Below are positions 15,139-21,136 of a DNA stretch of 21,136 nt, in pieces; positions within the stretch are counted from its first letter, which is position 1, and each line of letters starts with the position of its first letter. The translations under genes were made by a program, and so were the position numbers. The notes below the pieces were generated by a model. The model saw only the letters and a list, made by a program, of their open reading frames with translations. It did not search any database and had not been told where the DNA came from. The DNA comes from PCC-6802 sp031388585 (GTDB taxonomy: Bacteria; Cyanobacteriota; Cyanobacteriia; Pseudanabaenales; Pseudanabaenaceae): assembly GCA_031388585.1 (NCBI GenBank), contig JANMRU010000340.1, forward strand, positions 1-21,136, read 5' to 3'.

Positions 15139-16458
15139 ATGAATATTGCTGTTGTCGGCTTGAGTCACAAAACGGCGACTGTGGAAGTAAGAGAAAAACT
15201 TAGCATCCCAGAAGCTAGAGTAGAAGCGGCGATCGCTCAATTGACCAGCTATCCCAGCATTGATGAAGCGGCGATTTTAAGTACCTGCAACCGCCTAGAG
15301 CTTTACGTAGTAACCCGTGAAGCAGAAAGTGGCATTAGGGAAATCCTGCAATTTTTATCGGAATTTAGTCAATTACCTTTACAGTTTCTGAGGCGCTATT
15401 TGTTCATTTTGCTGCGGCAAGATGCGGTGACGCATCTGATGCGCGTATCAGCAGGTCTCGATAGCCTTGTGTTAGGCGAAGGACAAATTTTAGCCCAAGT
15501 TAAAAATACTCACCGATTAGCGCAGCAATATAATGGCGCAGGGCGCGTCTTAAATCAGTTATTTAAGGAAGCGCTCAAGGCTGGAAAGGATGTGCGTACC
15601 AAAACTGATATTGGTACCGGCGCAGTTTCGATCAGTTCCGCTGCGGTCGAACTAGCTCAGCTCAAGCTGCAAAATTTAGCTGGTCAGCGAGTCACAATTT
15701 TGGGTGCGGGCAAAATGTCTCGCCTTCTGGTAAAGCACCTTTTATCTAAAGGCGCGACCAAAATTGCAATTGTTAATCGCTCTGCACAGAGGGCTGAGGA
15801 ATTGATCGGGGAGTTTAGAGCGAATGCTGAGGGTGTAGATTTTCAGATTCACCCTCTAGAACACCTTTTCTCCTGTGTCGAGGTATCCGATCTGGTATTT
15901 ACCAGTACGGCCTCAACTGAGGTATTACTTTCGCGTAAGCATCTGGAACCATTTGCTAGCGAACATCCTGGACTGATGGTAGTGGATATTTCTGTGCCGC
16001 GTAACGTTCATGTTGATGTGAATGAGTTACCCAACGTGCATACTTACAATGTTGACGATCTACAAGCTGTGGTTGCCAATAACCAGGAGAGCCGTCGCCA
16101 AATGGCTTTGCAAGCAGAGATTCTGCTTGAGGACTCGGTGATGGATTTTGAACTGTGGTGGCGATCTCTGGAGACTGTACCGACAATCAGCAAATTGCGC
16201 CAGAAGATGGAAGTAATCCGCGAGCAGGAGATGGAGAAAGCACTATCTCGTTTGGGTAGCGAGTTTGCGGAGAGGCATCAAGAGGTAATCGAGAACCTAA
16301 CCCGTGGGATTATCAATAAAATCTTGCACGATCCGATGGTGCAACTGCGGGCACAGCAAGATATTGAGACTCGCCGACGTGCTATGCAAACCCTACAGAT
16401 GCTCTTCGATCTTGATACTCCTGGTAAAGCCACAGAAACTGGTGGTTTTGGTAGCTAG
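15139..16458 (+). CDS. hemA: Glutamyl-tRNA reductase
   Basis: A 439-residue HemA, which reduces glutamyl-tRNA(Glu) to glutamate-1-semialdehyde with NADPH, the entry step of heme, chlorophyll and bilin synthesis. VVGLSHKTA at 5-13 opens the protein. The catalytic cysteine is C50 in LSTCNRLELY. SAGLDSLVLGEGQILAQVK is present, with the NADPH-binding ILGAGKMS loop near 190 and the C-terminal dimerisation helices (about 320-430). No long leader peptide or extension is seen. The upstream gap carries a MITE-like element and then an AT-rich segment, with only a weak ribosome-binding site before ATG 15139. A strong intrinsic terminator follows the stop by about 32 bp. Confidence 0.96.
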   Translation: MNIAVVGLSHKTATVEVREKLSIPEARVEAAIAQLTSYPSIDEAAILSTCNRLELYVVTREAESGIREILQFLSEFSQLPLQFLRRYLFILLRQDAVTHLMRVSAGLDSLVLGEGQILAQVKNTHRLAQQYNGAGRVLNQLFKEALKAGKDVRTKTDIGTGAVSISSAAVELAQLKLQNLAGQRVTILGAGKMSRLLVKHLLSKGATKIAIVNRSAQRAEELIGEFRANAEGVDFQIHPLEHLFSCVEVSDLVFTSTASTEVLLSRKHLEPFASEHPGLMVVDISVPRNVHVDVNELPNVHTYNVDDLQAVVANNQESRRQMALQAEILLEDSVMDFELWWRSLETVPTISKLRQKMEVIREQEMEKALSRLGSEFAERHQEVIENLTRGIINKILHDPMVQLRAQQDIETRRRAMQTLQMLFDLDTPGKATETGGFGS

Positions 16459-16489
16459 CGAAGTCGATTGCACGATTGCAAATAATCTA

Positions 16490-16522
16490 AAAAGGGACTT
16501 AGCAAAGCTAAGTCCCTTTTTT
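16490..16522 (+). terminator. Intrinsic terminator of hemA
   Basis: AAAGGGACTTAGC and GCTAAGTCCCTTT (16491-16519) form a perfect 13-bp stem with a 3-nt AAA loop, preceded by an A-run and followed by a T-run. It is A/T symmetric, so it can work in both directions and would also stop transcripts of the convergent glycosyltransferase gene. Confidence 0.9.
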
Positions 16523-16524
16523 CC

Positions 16525-16605
16525 ATGGGGTAGAACCCTTCCGTGTGGGGCATTGCCCCACACCCCAATCAAAGTTTGTCCTAACGATCTAGGCATTGGC
16601 TATAT
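16525..16605. repeat. GC-rich hairpin element (element 3), apparently left-truncated
   Basis: A perfect 9-bp stem GTGTGGGGC/GCCCCACAC (16543-16551 with 16555-16563, loop ATT) follows GGGGTAGAACCCTTCCG. The tail TTTGTCCTAACGATCTAGGC (16575-16594), running on to TTGGCTATATT, is homologous to the right end of element 1 at 8278-8310. The matching left inverted repeat is missing because the element abuts the hemA terminator, so it is a partial copy. Confidence 0.6.
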
Positions 16606-16635
16606 TATTGAGGCAAAAGGCTTCCCAAGCCAAGC

Positions 16636-18297
16636 CTAAAGCACTTTCCAGAGACCGCCTGCCCCAGAAACCACTTCTAAGCTTCTACGCTGGGATTGAA
16701 AATAGTCACGTAAGCGACCTGAAGGTCGGAATAATAATAAACCCGAGTAAGCCTTTGAGTTAGCTTCTGGTAGATTTGGCAAGCCAGATTTACTCAATAG
16801 CTCTAGAGTTACCTTGTCCTCAAGTAAGTAGCTAAGGGAAATGAGATCGCCGAGCATCGTACCATCGTCTCCTTCATCCACAATCAATAGAGGCCTGGTT
16901 TGCTGATTCACGAGTCTTGCGGTTTCAGCATTAAAGTAGCTAGGAACATTGCTCCACCAGGTATCGGCGATCGCACTGACGCTGCACGATGCAATACTGC
17001 ATGTAAATAACCCAACCAGAATCGATCGCCAAAATATTTGAGGTATACCAGACACAGGCGATCGGATGAGGTTGCTACCTAACAGATAGGCAACAGCTAA
17101 TTGGATGCCAGGGAAACAAGAAATCAAGTAGCGACTGACCGAACTACGCCTTCCACCCAAAATTAAATCTGGCAGAACCAACATCAGGAAAGGCACGACG
17201 ATCGCAGTCAAAATAAATAACCAGGTTTGACGATGAGTTTGATGGCATACAACCCAAATTCCTGCCAAAATTACTAACAAGATTGGGAGCCTGAGCACAT
17301 ACGTCCAAACACTATCAAAGCCCACATCTAGATCGAGAAATAAAGCTGTAAAGCTGAGCATCCAAAGTTTGCTATTAACCAACCAATCTGTTGCCCCTGC
17401 GGCCCAGTTAGTTGAGCTTAAGGCCCGTCGGTAATTTCCAGCCAACACCAAGATCCAGGGCATGTATAAAAACAGCGATCCTATATTCGCGATCGCATAT
17501 TTGAAAAAGAAATTTTGCGGCTTGAATAACTCAACCTGAAGATTTTTGGTTGAATCAGCTTGCGGCTTGACGCTAAGGCGATGAGGCAATCCCAATCGCA
17601 GCAGGAATAGGTAAACTCCGTGGGCGATCGCCGTAAAGCTAAAAAAAGGATGCGTATAAAGTCCGATCGCATTGACAACAGCGTAAATCCCCCAACTGCG
17701 GTGATTACGCAGACGCATGGCTCTGAGCAGACAAAAACTACTGGCAATTGTAGCGACAGTCAGTAAGCTGTACTGCCTGGCAATTTGCGCAAACAATACG
17801 TCAAAGGGTGATAGCGCCAGTAAAGCAACGGATGTGAGTGCGATCGGACGAGAACTAAATAGTTCAAAAGCTAAACCGTAGATTAGCGGGAAAGAAATCA
17901 GGCTAATTAAAACTGCCAGCAGTCGCATCGTCGCAATATCACTACCAAAAGACTGCATCCAGAAACGAGATATCAAGTAGTAAAGCGGAGGATGCTGCGG
18001 ATCTTCCTTGGCTAGAGAGGCGATCGTATCAGCAAAACCGCTGCCAGGTTTGATGCGTTGATACTTTAATAGTTCACTGGGCTGAACATTTTGGTTACTA
18101 AAAATCTGATGCCCCATTTCCTGCCCGGTATATCCAGCAGCACGCATTGAGGTGTAGACTTCATCGTGCCAATACAACTTGTGTCCCAGCGCATTGAGCC
18201 GAAAGCCCATACCCAAGACTATTGCACCCACTAACAGCACGAGCAATAAACGGTGAGCCATCTTGTCTGGCATCCGATCTTGACGAGATAAATCCAT
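16636..18297 (-). CDS. Glycosyltransferase family 39-type integral membrane protein (PMT/ArnT-like)
   Basis: A 553-residue polytopic membrane protein of the GT-C fold. The first membrane helix (LLLVLLVGAIVLGMGF) is followed by LYWHDEVYTSMRAAG, whose Asp-Glu pair (D45-E46 from this start) is the catalytic-type acidic motif of the first outer loop. EDPQHPPLYYLISRFW follows, with its HPPLYY motif typical of GT39 and related proteins. About 9-11 further hydrophobic helices follow, then a soluble C-terminal domain (about 440-553). It probably moves a sugar from a polyprenyl-phosphate donor to protein, lipid or polysaccharide; the acceptor is unknown. The frame is open to a TTG at 18405, but a predicted promoter (-10 at 18378-18373) lies inside that extension, so I chose the ATG at 18297. 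The next ATG, 24 nt further in, is also possible. Confidence 0.78.
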   Translation of the reverse strand: MDLSRQDRMPDKMAHRLLLVLLVGAIVLGMGFRLNALGHKLYWHDEVYTSMRAAGYTGQEMGHQIFSNQNVQPSELLKYQRIKPGSGFADTIASLAKEDPQHPPLYYLISRFWMQSFGSDIATMRLLAVLISLISFPLIYGLAFELFSSRPIALTSVALLALSPFDVLFAQIARQYSLLTVATIASSFCLLRAMRLRNHRSWGIYAVVNAIGLYTHPFFSFTAIAHGVYLFLLRLGLPHRLSVKPQADSTKNLQVELFKPQNFFFKYAIANIGSLFLYMPWILVLAGNYRRALSSTNWAAGATDWLVNSKLWMLSFTALFLDLDVGFDSVWTYVLRLPILLVILAGIWVVCHQTHRQTWLFILTAIVVPFLMLVLPDLILGGRRSSVSRYLISCFPGIQLAVAYLLGSNLIRSPVSGIPQIFWRSILVGLFTCSIASCSVSAIADTWWSNVPSYFNAETARLVNQQTRPLLIVDEGDDGTMLGDLISLSYLLEDKVTLELLSKSGLPNLPEANSKAYSGLLLFRPSGRLRDYFQSQRRSLEVVSGAGGLWKVL

Positions 18298-18372
18298 GTC
18301 CTTACCGTTTGTTAGCCTTACCTTGAAATTAGACGTAAATTTTACAAATTTGGGCACGCTCAAATATTGTGC

Positions 18373-18401
18373 TATATAATTTTCGACGAGTTGCGAGTCG
18401 A
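18373..18401 (-). promoter_or_regulatory. Predicted promoter of the GT39-type gene
   Basis: On the minus strand TCGACT (18401-18396), a 17-bp spacer and TATATA (18378-18373) would start transcription near 18365, about 70 nt before the ATG at 18297. It argues against the TTG start at 18405. Confidence 0.4.
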
Positions 18402-18449
18402 ACAATCACAAAGGCACTCTTCTCGATAAGATAGGTAGCTAAGGAGCGT

Positions 18450-18532
18450 GAATTTAATTAAATGGGGGTTGGGGCTTCGCCCCCAAGCAAGGGCATTGCC
18501 CCTGCACCCCTAAATTGAGTTTTATTTAATTC
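18450..18532. repeat. GC-rich hairpin element between the GT39 gene and metK (element 4)
   Basis: The ends GAATTTAAT (18450-18458) and ATTTAATTC (18524-18532) are inverted repeats with one mismatch. The core has two small hairpins, GGGGC-TTC-GCCCC (18471-18483) and GGGC-ATT-GCCC (18491-18501), then CACCCC. The core resembles the other GC-rich elements here, but the ends are different. It ends 56 bp before the metK start. Confidence 0.55.
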
Positions 18533-18575
18533 CCGAGCCTCAGGTTATCTAACAATTATTTGCAATCAATCTAGT

Positions 18576-18580
18576 GGAGG
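18576..18580 (+). promoter_or_regulatory. Shine-Dalgarno deciding the metK TTG start
   Basis: GGAGG lies 8 nt before TTG at 18589, an ideal spacing. No ATG or GTG in frame gives the conserved N-terminus. Confidence 0.8.
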
Positions 18581-18588
18581 ATTAATTT

Positions 18589-19827
18589 TTGGCTAGCAGC
18601 AGCTTATTCACATCCGAGTCTGTTACAGAAGGTCATCCAGATAAGATATGCGACCAGATTTCAGACACGATTTTAGATGCCTTACTCAGCATTGATCCCA
18701 CATCGCGGGTTGCAGCAGAGGTAGTAGTGACGACAGGCTTAGTCCTGATCGCAGGCGAAATTACTAGCAAAGCGCAAATTAATTTTGTGGATTTAGCCCG
18801 TAAAAAAATTGCCGAAATTGGCTATACGGACGCAGATAATGGTTTCTCATCCAATAGCTGTGCCGTGCTCCTAGCTATCGATGAACAGTCGCCAGATATT
18901 GCCAAAGGCGTAAATGAGGCAATGGAAAAGCGTGAAGGGCTAGAATCAGACGCCGCCCTAGAAGCCATTGGGGCTGGAGATCAAGGCATTATGTTTGGAT
19001 TTGCTTGCGACGAAACGCCTGAGATGATGCCGATGCCGATCGCTTTATCCCACCGCATAGCCAGACAATTAGCAACGACTCGTAAAAGCGGCGAACTGTC
19101 CTATTTGCGACCCGATGGCAAAACACAGGTCACTATTGTCTATGAAAATGGCAAACCCATCGGTATCGATACAATCTTGATTTCAACTCAACATGACCCA
19201 GAAGTAAATGGATTTAGTGATGACCAGCAAATTCAGGCTGCGATCAAAGCCGATCTATGGCAAAAGGTAGTCCAACCAATGTTTGTGGATGCCAAGGTGA
19301 TTCCTGACGAGCGCACCAGATTTCTGGTTAACCCCACTGGGAAATTTGTAATTGGTGGCCCACAAGGTGATTCTGGGCTAACTGGGCGCAAAATTATTGT
19401 CGATACCTATGGCGGCTATGCCCGTCATGGTGGCGGTGCATTTTCTGGCAAAGATCCCACCAAAGTCGATCGCAGTGCTGCTTATGCCTGTCGCTATGTC
19501 GCCAAAAATATTGTGGCAGCAGGACTCGCAACCAAGTGTGAATTACAAATTAGTTACGCAATTGGGGTGGCTAGACCCACAAGCTTGACGATCGAGACAT
19601 TCGGAACTGGGAAAGTACCCGATGAAATTCTCTTGCAATTAGTCAATGACAACTTTGATCTGCGCCCCGCCGCCATTATCAAAAACTTTGCTTTGCAACA
19701 TCTCCCTGCCCAGAATAACGGACGCTTCTACCAAAATGTAGCTGCCTATGGTCATTTTGGCCGCAACGATCTGGATCTACCTTGGGAGAGAATCGACAAG
19801 GTAGAGATTCTGCAAAAAGTTCTGTGA
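18589..19827 (+). CDS. metK: S-adenosylmethionine synthase (methionine adenosyltransferase)
   Basis: A 412-residue MetK, forming SAM from ATP and methionine. It opens with LFTSESVTEGHPDKICDQISD, the family's ATP-binding start (H16), and has the GAGDQGIMFG signature near 127-136 and the GGGAFSGKDPTKVDRS loop near 281-296. Length and motifs are complete. The start is TTG, read as Met, supported by GGAGG 8 nt upstream and by alignment to the usual N-terminus. No SAM riboswitch was recognised in the 61 bp before the gene that are not explained by the promoter of the divergent glycosyltransferase gene and element 4. It converges on ntcA with a hairpin between them. Confidence 0.96.
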   Translation: MASSSLFTSESVTEGHPDKICDQISDTILDALLSIDPTSRVAAEVVVTTGLVLIAGEITSKAQINFVDLARKKIAEIGYTDADNGFSSNSCAVLLAIDEQSPDIAKGVNEAMEKREGLESDAALEAIGAGDQGIMFGFACDETPEMMPMPIALSHRIARQLATTRKSGELSYLRPDGKTQVTIVYENGKPIGIDTILISTQHDPEVNGFSDDQQIQAAIKADLWQKVVQPMFVDAKVIPDERTRFLVNPTGKFVIGGPQGDSGLTGRKIIVDTYGGYARHGGGAFSGKDPTKVDRSAAYACRYVAKNIVAAGLATKCELQISYAIGVARPTSLTIETFGTGKVPDEILLQLVNDNFDLRPAAIIKNFALQHLPAQNNGRFYQNVAAYGHFGRNDLDLPWERIDKVEILQKVL

Positions 19828-19889
19828 GTTAGGGTGTGAGGTGCCGTATTTTTGTGCACCCCACTCCTTCTTCCTTACTCTTTGCTGAT

Positions 19890-19918
19890 TGAGGGCAGGC
19901 ACTGAGGTGCTGCCCTCA
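19890..19918. terminator. Hairpin between convergent metK and ntcA
   Basis: TGAGGGCAG(G)CAC and GTGCTGCCCTCA pair fully apart from one bulged G, with a 4-nt TGAG loop. A weak ATTTAT tract follows on the plus strand, so it is probably the metK terminator, with possible use by ntcA from the other side, whose stop codon is 3 bp away. Confidence 0.65.
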
Positions 19919-19921
19919 CAT

Positions 19922-20593
19922 TTATGTAAATTGCTGACCTAGCTCAATTGGATTATGCACGGTAATCCGCTTTTTGGAGATAGAGATCATCTTTTGCTTG
20001 CGCAGATCTCCCAGCAACCTGGTTACAGTTACGCGCGTGGAACCAATCGCCTCAGCAATTGATTGGTGTGACAGTTTGAGATCGATCGTGACTCCATCAG
20101 CAGTCGGAGCCCCAAAATCGCGACAGAGAATCAGTAAAAAACTGACAAGGCGAGAACCCATATCTCGATGCGCCAAAGTTTCGATCATCATCTCGGTTTG
20201 GAGAATGCGCGATGATAACCCGCGCAATAACACCATAGGCAACTCAGGGTCTTCTTTGAGTGCCTTTTCGACATGCTCAATTGGCACTGATAGTAACTCT
20301 ACAGGCGTAAATGCTACGGCATGATAAAAGCGATCGGAGCGATTGCCTGTAATCAGTGAAAGCACCCCAAATACGCTATTTTCACGCAGCAAAGCTACCG
20401 TTATTTCTTCGCCTGCCTCATAGACTCGGGACAGCTTCACCGCACCGCGCACCAGGAAATAAAACCTCTCGGCAGGATCTCCAGGGAAGAAAATAGTCTT
20501 GCCACGCTCAAAGGTTTCCACCATTGGAGGAAACATTCCGCCATTCATCTCGCGGAAGACATCAGCTAAAGGTCTTTCTTGCATTATTGCCAT
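19922..20593 (-). CDS. ntcA: Global nitrogen regulator NtcA (CRP family)
   Basis: A 223-residue NtcA, the CRP/FNR-family activator of nitrogen-assimilation genes in cyanobacteria, which senses 2-oxoglutarate. The effector residues known from Anabaena NtcA fall at the same numbers: F75-G76-V77-L78, R88, R129 and E134. The helix-turn-helix LSHQSIAEAIGSTRVTVTRLLGDLR (174-198) is canonical and should bind GTA-N8-TAC. The start ATG at 20593 has GGAGG 8 nt upstream. A perfect NtcA box at 20820-20833 suggests autoregulation. Nothing is missing or unusual in the protein. Confidence 0.97.
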   Translation of the reverse strand: MAIMQERPLADVFREMNGGMFPPMVETFERGKTIFFPGDPAERFYFLVRGAVKLSRVYEAGEEITVALLRENSVFGVLSLITGNRSDRFYHAVAFTPVELLSVPIEHVEKALKEDPELPMVLLRGLSSRILQTEMMIETLAHRDMGSRLVSFLLILCRDFGAPTADGVTIDLKLSHQSIAEAIGSTRVTVTRLLGDLRKQKMISISKKRITVHNPIELGQQFT

Positions 20594-20819
20594 TTATCCC
20601 ACCTCCAAAACTTGAGTGACACAGGAATTACATCGCTGTGGCTTCACACAATCCGACTTAAATTCATCATTAACTAGTGAATGAGAGTTATTAGAGGGTG
20701 AGTTACACAGGGGATCTTGAAAAAGTATTAATCCGTCAGATCTATCGAAAGTAATCAATTGTGGTCAATATTAACTATTTTTCTTATCCACACTTAAACT
20801 TACTACACAACTGCATTTT

Positions 20820-20833
20820 GTATTAGAATGTAC
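20820..20833 (-). promoter_or_regulatory. NtcA-binding box GTA-N8-TAC
   Basis: The 14-mer GTATTAGAATGTAC has both perfect half-sites. In the ntcA direction, 22 nt separate it from TTAAGT (20797-20792), a weak -10 at exactly the spacing of class II NtcA-activated promoters, leaving a leader of about 190 nt. On the plus strand TATCCT follows after 19 nt (20853-20858), so a rightward promoter toward a gene outside the window is also possible. Confidence 0.7.
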
Positions 20834-21039
20834 ATTTTGTTGTGATTTTGATTATCCTACGGTCAAAAATCAAAGTTTCTTGTTTCGATAACCCATCTAG
20901 GCTAACAGATTGATTAGAATAAGTTATTGACTGGCATAGGCAATTGCTAAGTGCATTTGTGACTGATTGTTTTTGGGTGTGCCAGTTGCTTTGAGAATAA
21001 TTGTCGCAATCATCTATCCCGTGCCAAATTGGATACTTA

Positions 21040-21136
21040 TATAGCAATTCTTTTTGGTTTATTTAGGGGTGAAGGGGGAAACCCCTTCGTGGGGGGGGGG
21101 TACCCACACCCCCACATGAAAATATTTTTTGTTTTT
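21040..21136. repeat. GC-rich hairpin element running off the window end (element 5)
   Basis: It starts with TATAGCAAT like element 2 and shares its TTTAGGGGTGAAGGGG lead. Hairpin GAAGGGG-GAAA-CCCCTTC (21071-21088) is followed by GTGGGGG...CCCCCAC (21089-21095 with 21109-21115) containing a run of ten G (21091-21100). The right terminal repeat is not reached, so it is either cut by the window or diverged. Confidence 0.6.

Larger units (their letters stand above)
20594..21136. other. Upstream region of ntcA
   Basis: A 543-bp non-coding stretch. It has the ntcA ribosome-binding site, a perfect NtcA box (20820-20833), an AT-rich segment, and the right-hand GC-rich repeat from 21040 to the window end. 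A weak 74-codon minus-strand reading frame here starts at TTG inside the repeat and is not credible. Confidence 0.6.

Noticed and set aside
18298..18405. 36-residue N-terminal extension of the glycosyltransferase from a TTG start
   Set aside because: A promoter-like pair lies inside it, the start is weak, and the ATG at 18297 places the first membrane helix as usual.
18406..18588. SAM riboswitch ahead of metK
   Set aside because: The hairpins present belong to the GC-rich repeat, and no SAM-I, SAM-II or SAM-IV core was recognised.
20823..21047. 74-codon minus-strand reading frame upstream of ntcA
   Set aside because: It starts at TTG within a repeat, contains the NtcA box, and the peptide is low-information.
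1..21136. CRISPR array, tRNA, rRNA or transposase gene
   Set aside because: No regularly spaced repeat, cloverleaf, ribosomal RNA signature or DDE/HUH transposase motif was found on either strand.

Overview
The window reads as a cyanobacterial chromosome segment. The evidence is a high density of the HIP1 octamer GCGATCGC, an NtcA regulator, a GlpX-type fructose/sedoheptulose-bisphosphatase, a DHNA-CoA thioesterase of phylloquinone synthesis, and HemA for the C5 tetrapyrrole route. A Pseudanabaena-like lineage is my guess from the protein style and the repeats; the genus is not proven. Sixteen protein genes are supported. No tRNA, rRNA, CRISPR array, transposase or prophage gene is visible.

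Layout. A PD-(D/E)XK nuclease with four cluster-type cysteines (minus strand, 27-896) is divergent from a PNPOx-like flavoprotein (1198-1746). Next come five minus-strand genes, transcribed from about 8000 down to 1774: an RlpA-like wall protein, peroxiredoxin Q, a DHNA-CoA thioesterase, a DUF2301-type membrane protein, and a 1227-residue 5-oxoprolinase (HyuA-HyuB fusion). Two plus-strand genes follow: a beta-CASP metallo-hydrolase with a four-cysteine tail, and a GlcD-type FAD oxidase. purF and a VOC-family gene lie on the minus strand and overlap by 8 nt. glpX and hemA are on the plus strand, with hemA closed by a textbook terminator. A GT39-type membrane glycosyltransferase (minus), metK (plus, TTG start) and ntcA (minus) complete the set.

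Function. Most genes are core metabolism: Calvin cycle and gluconeogenesis (glpX), tetrapyrrole entry (hemA), purine entry (purF), SAM supply (metK), glycolate or D-lactate oxidation (glcD-like), phylloquinone synthesis, peroxide removal, and carbon/nitrogen control (ntcA). A perfect NtcA box (GTA-N8-TAC) lies about 230 bp upstream of ntcA and suggests autoregulation.

Non-coding content. Five intergenic stretches carry a related GC-rich hairpin core (about 40-50 bp; consensus near GGGGT..ACCCCTTCGTGGGGGC..GCCCCCACACC). The cores sit between at least three different kinds of AT-richer ends. One copy has perfect 10-bp terminal inverted repeats and looks like a MITE. I found no convincing new multi-gene system; this modular repeat family is the least explained signal in the window.
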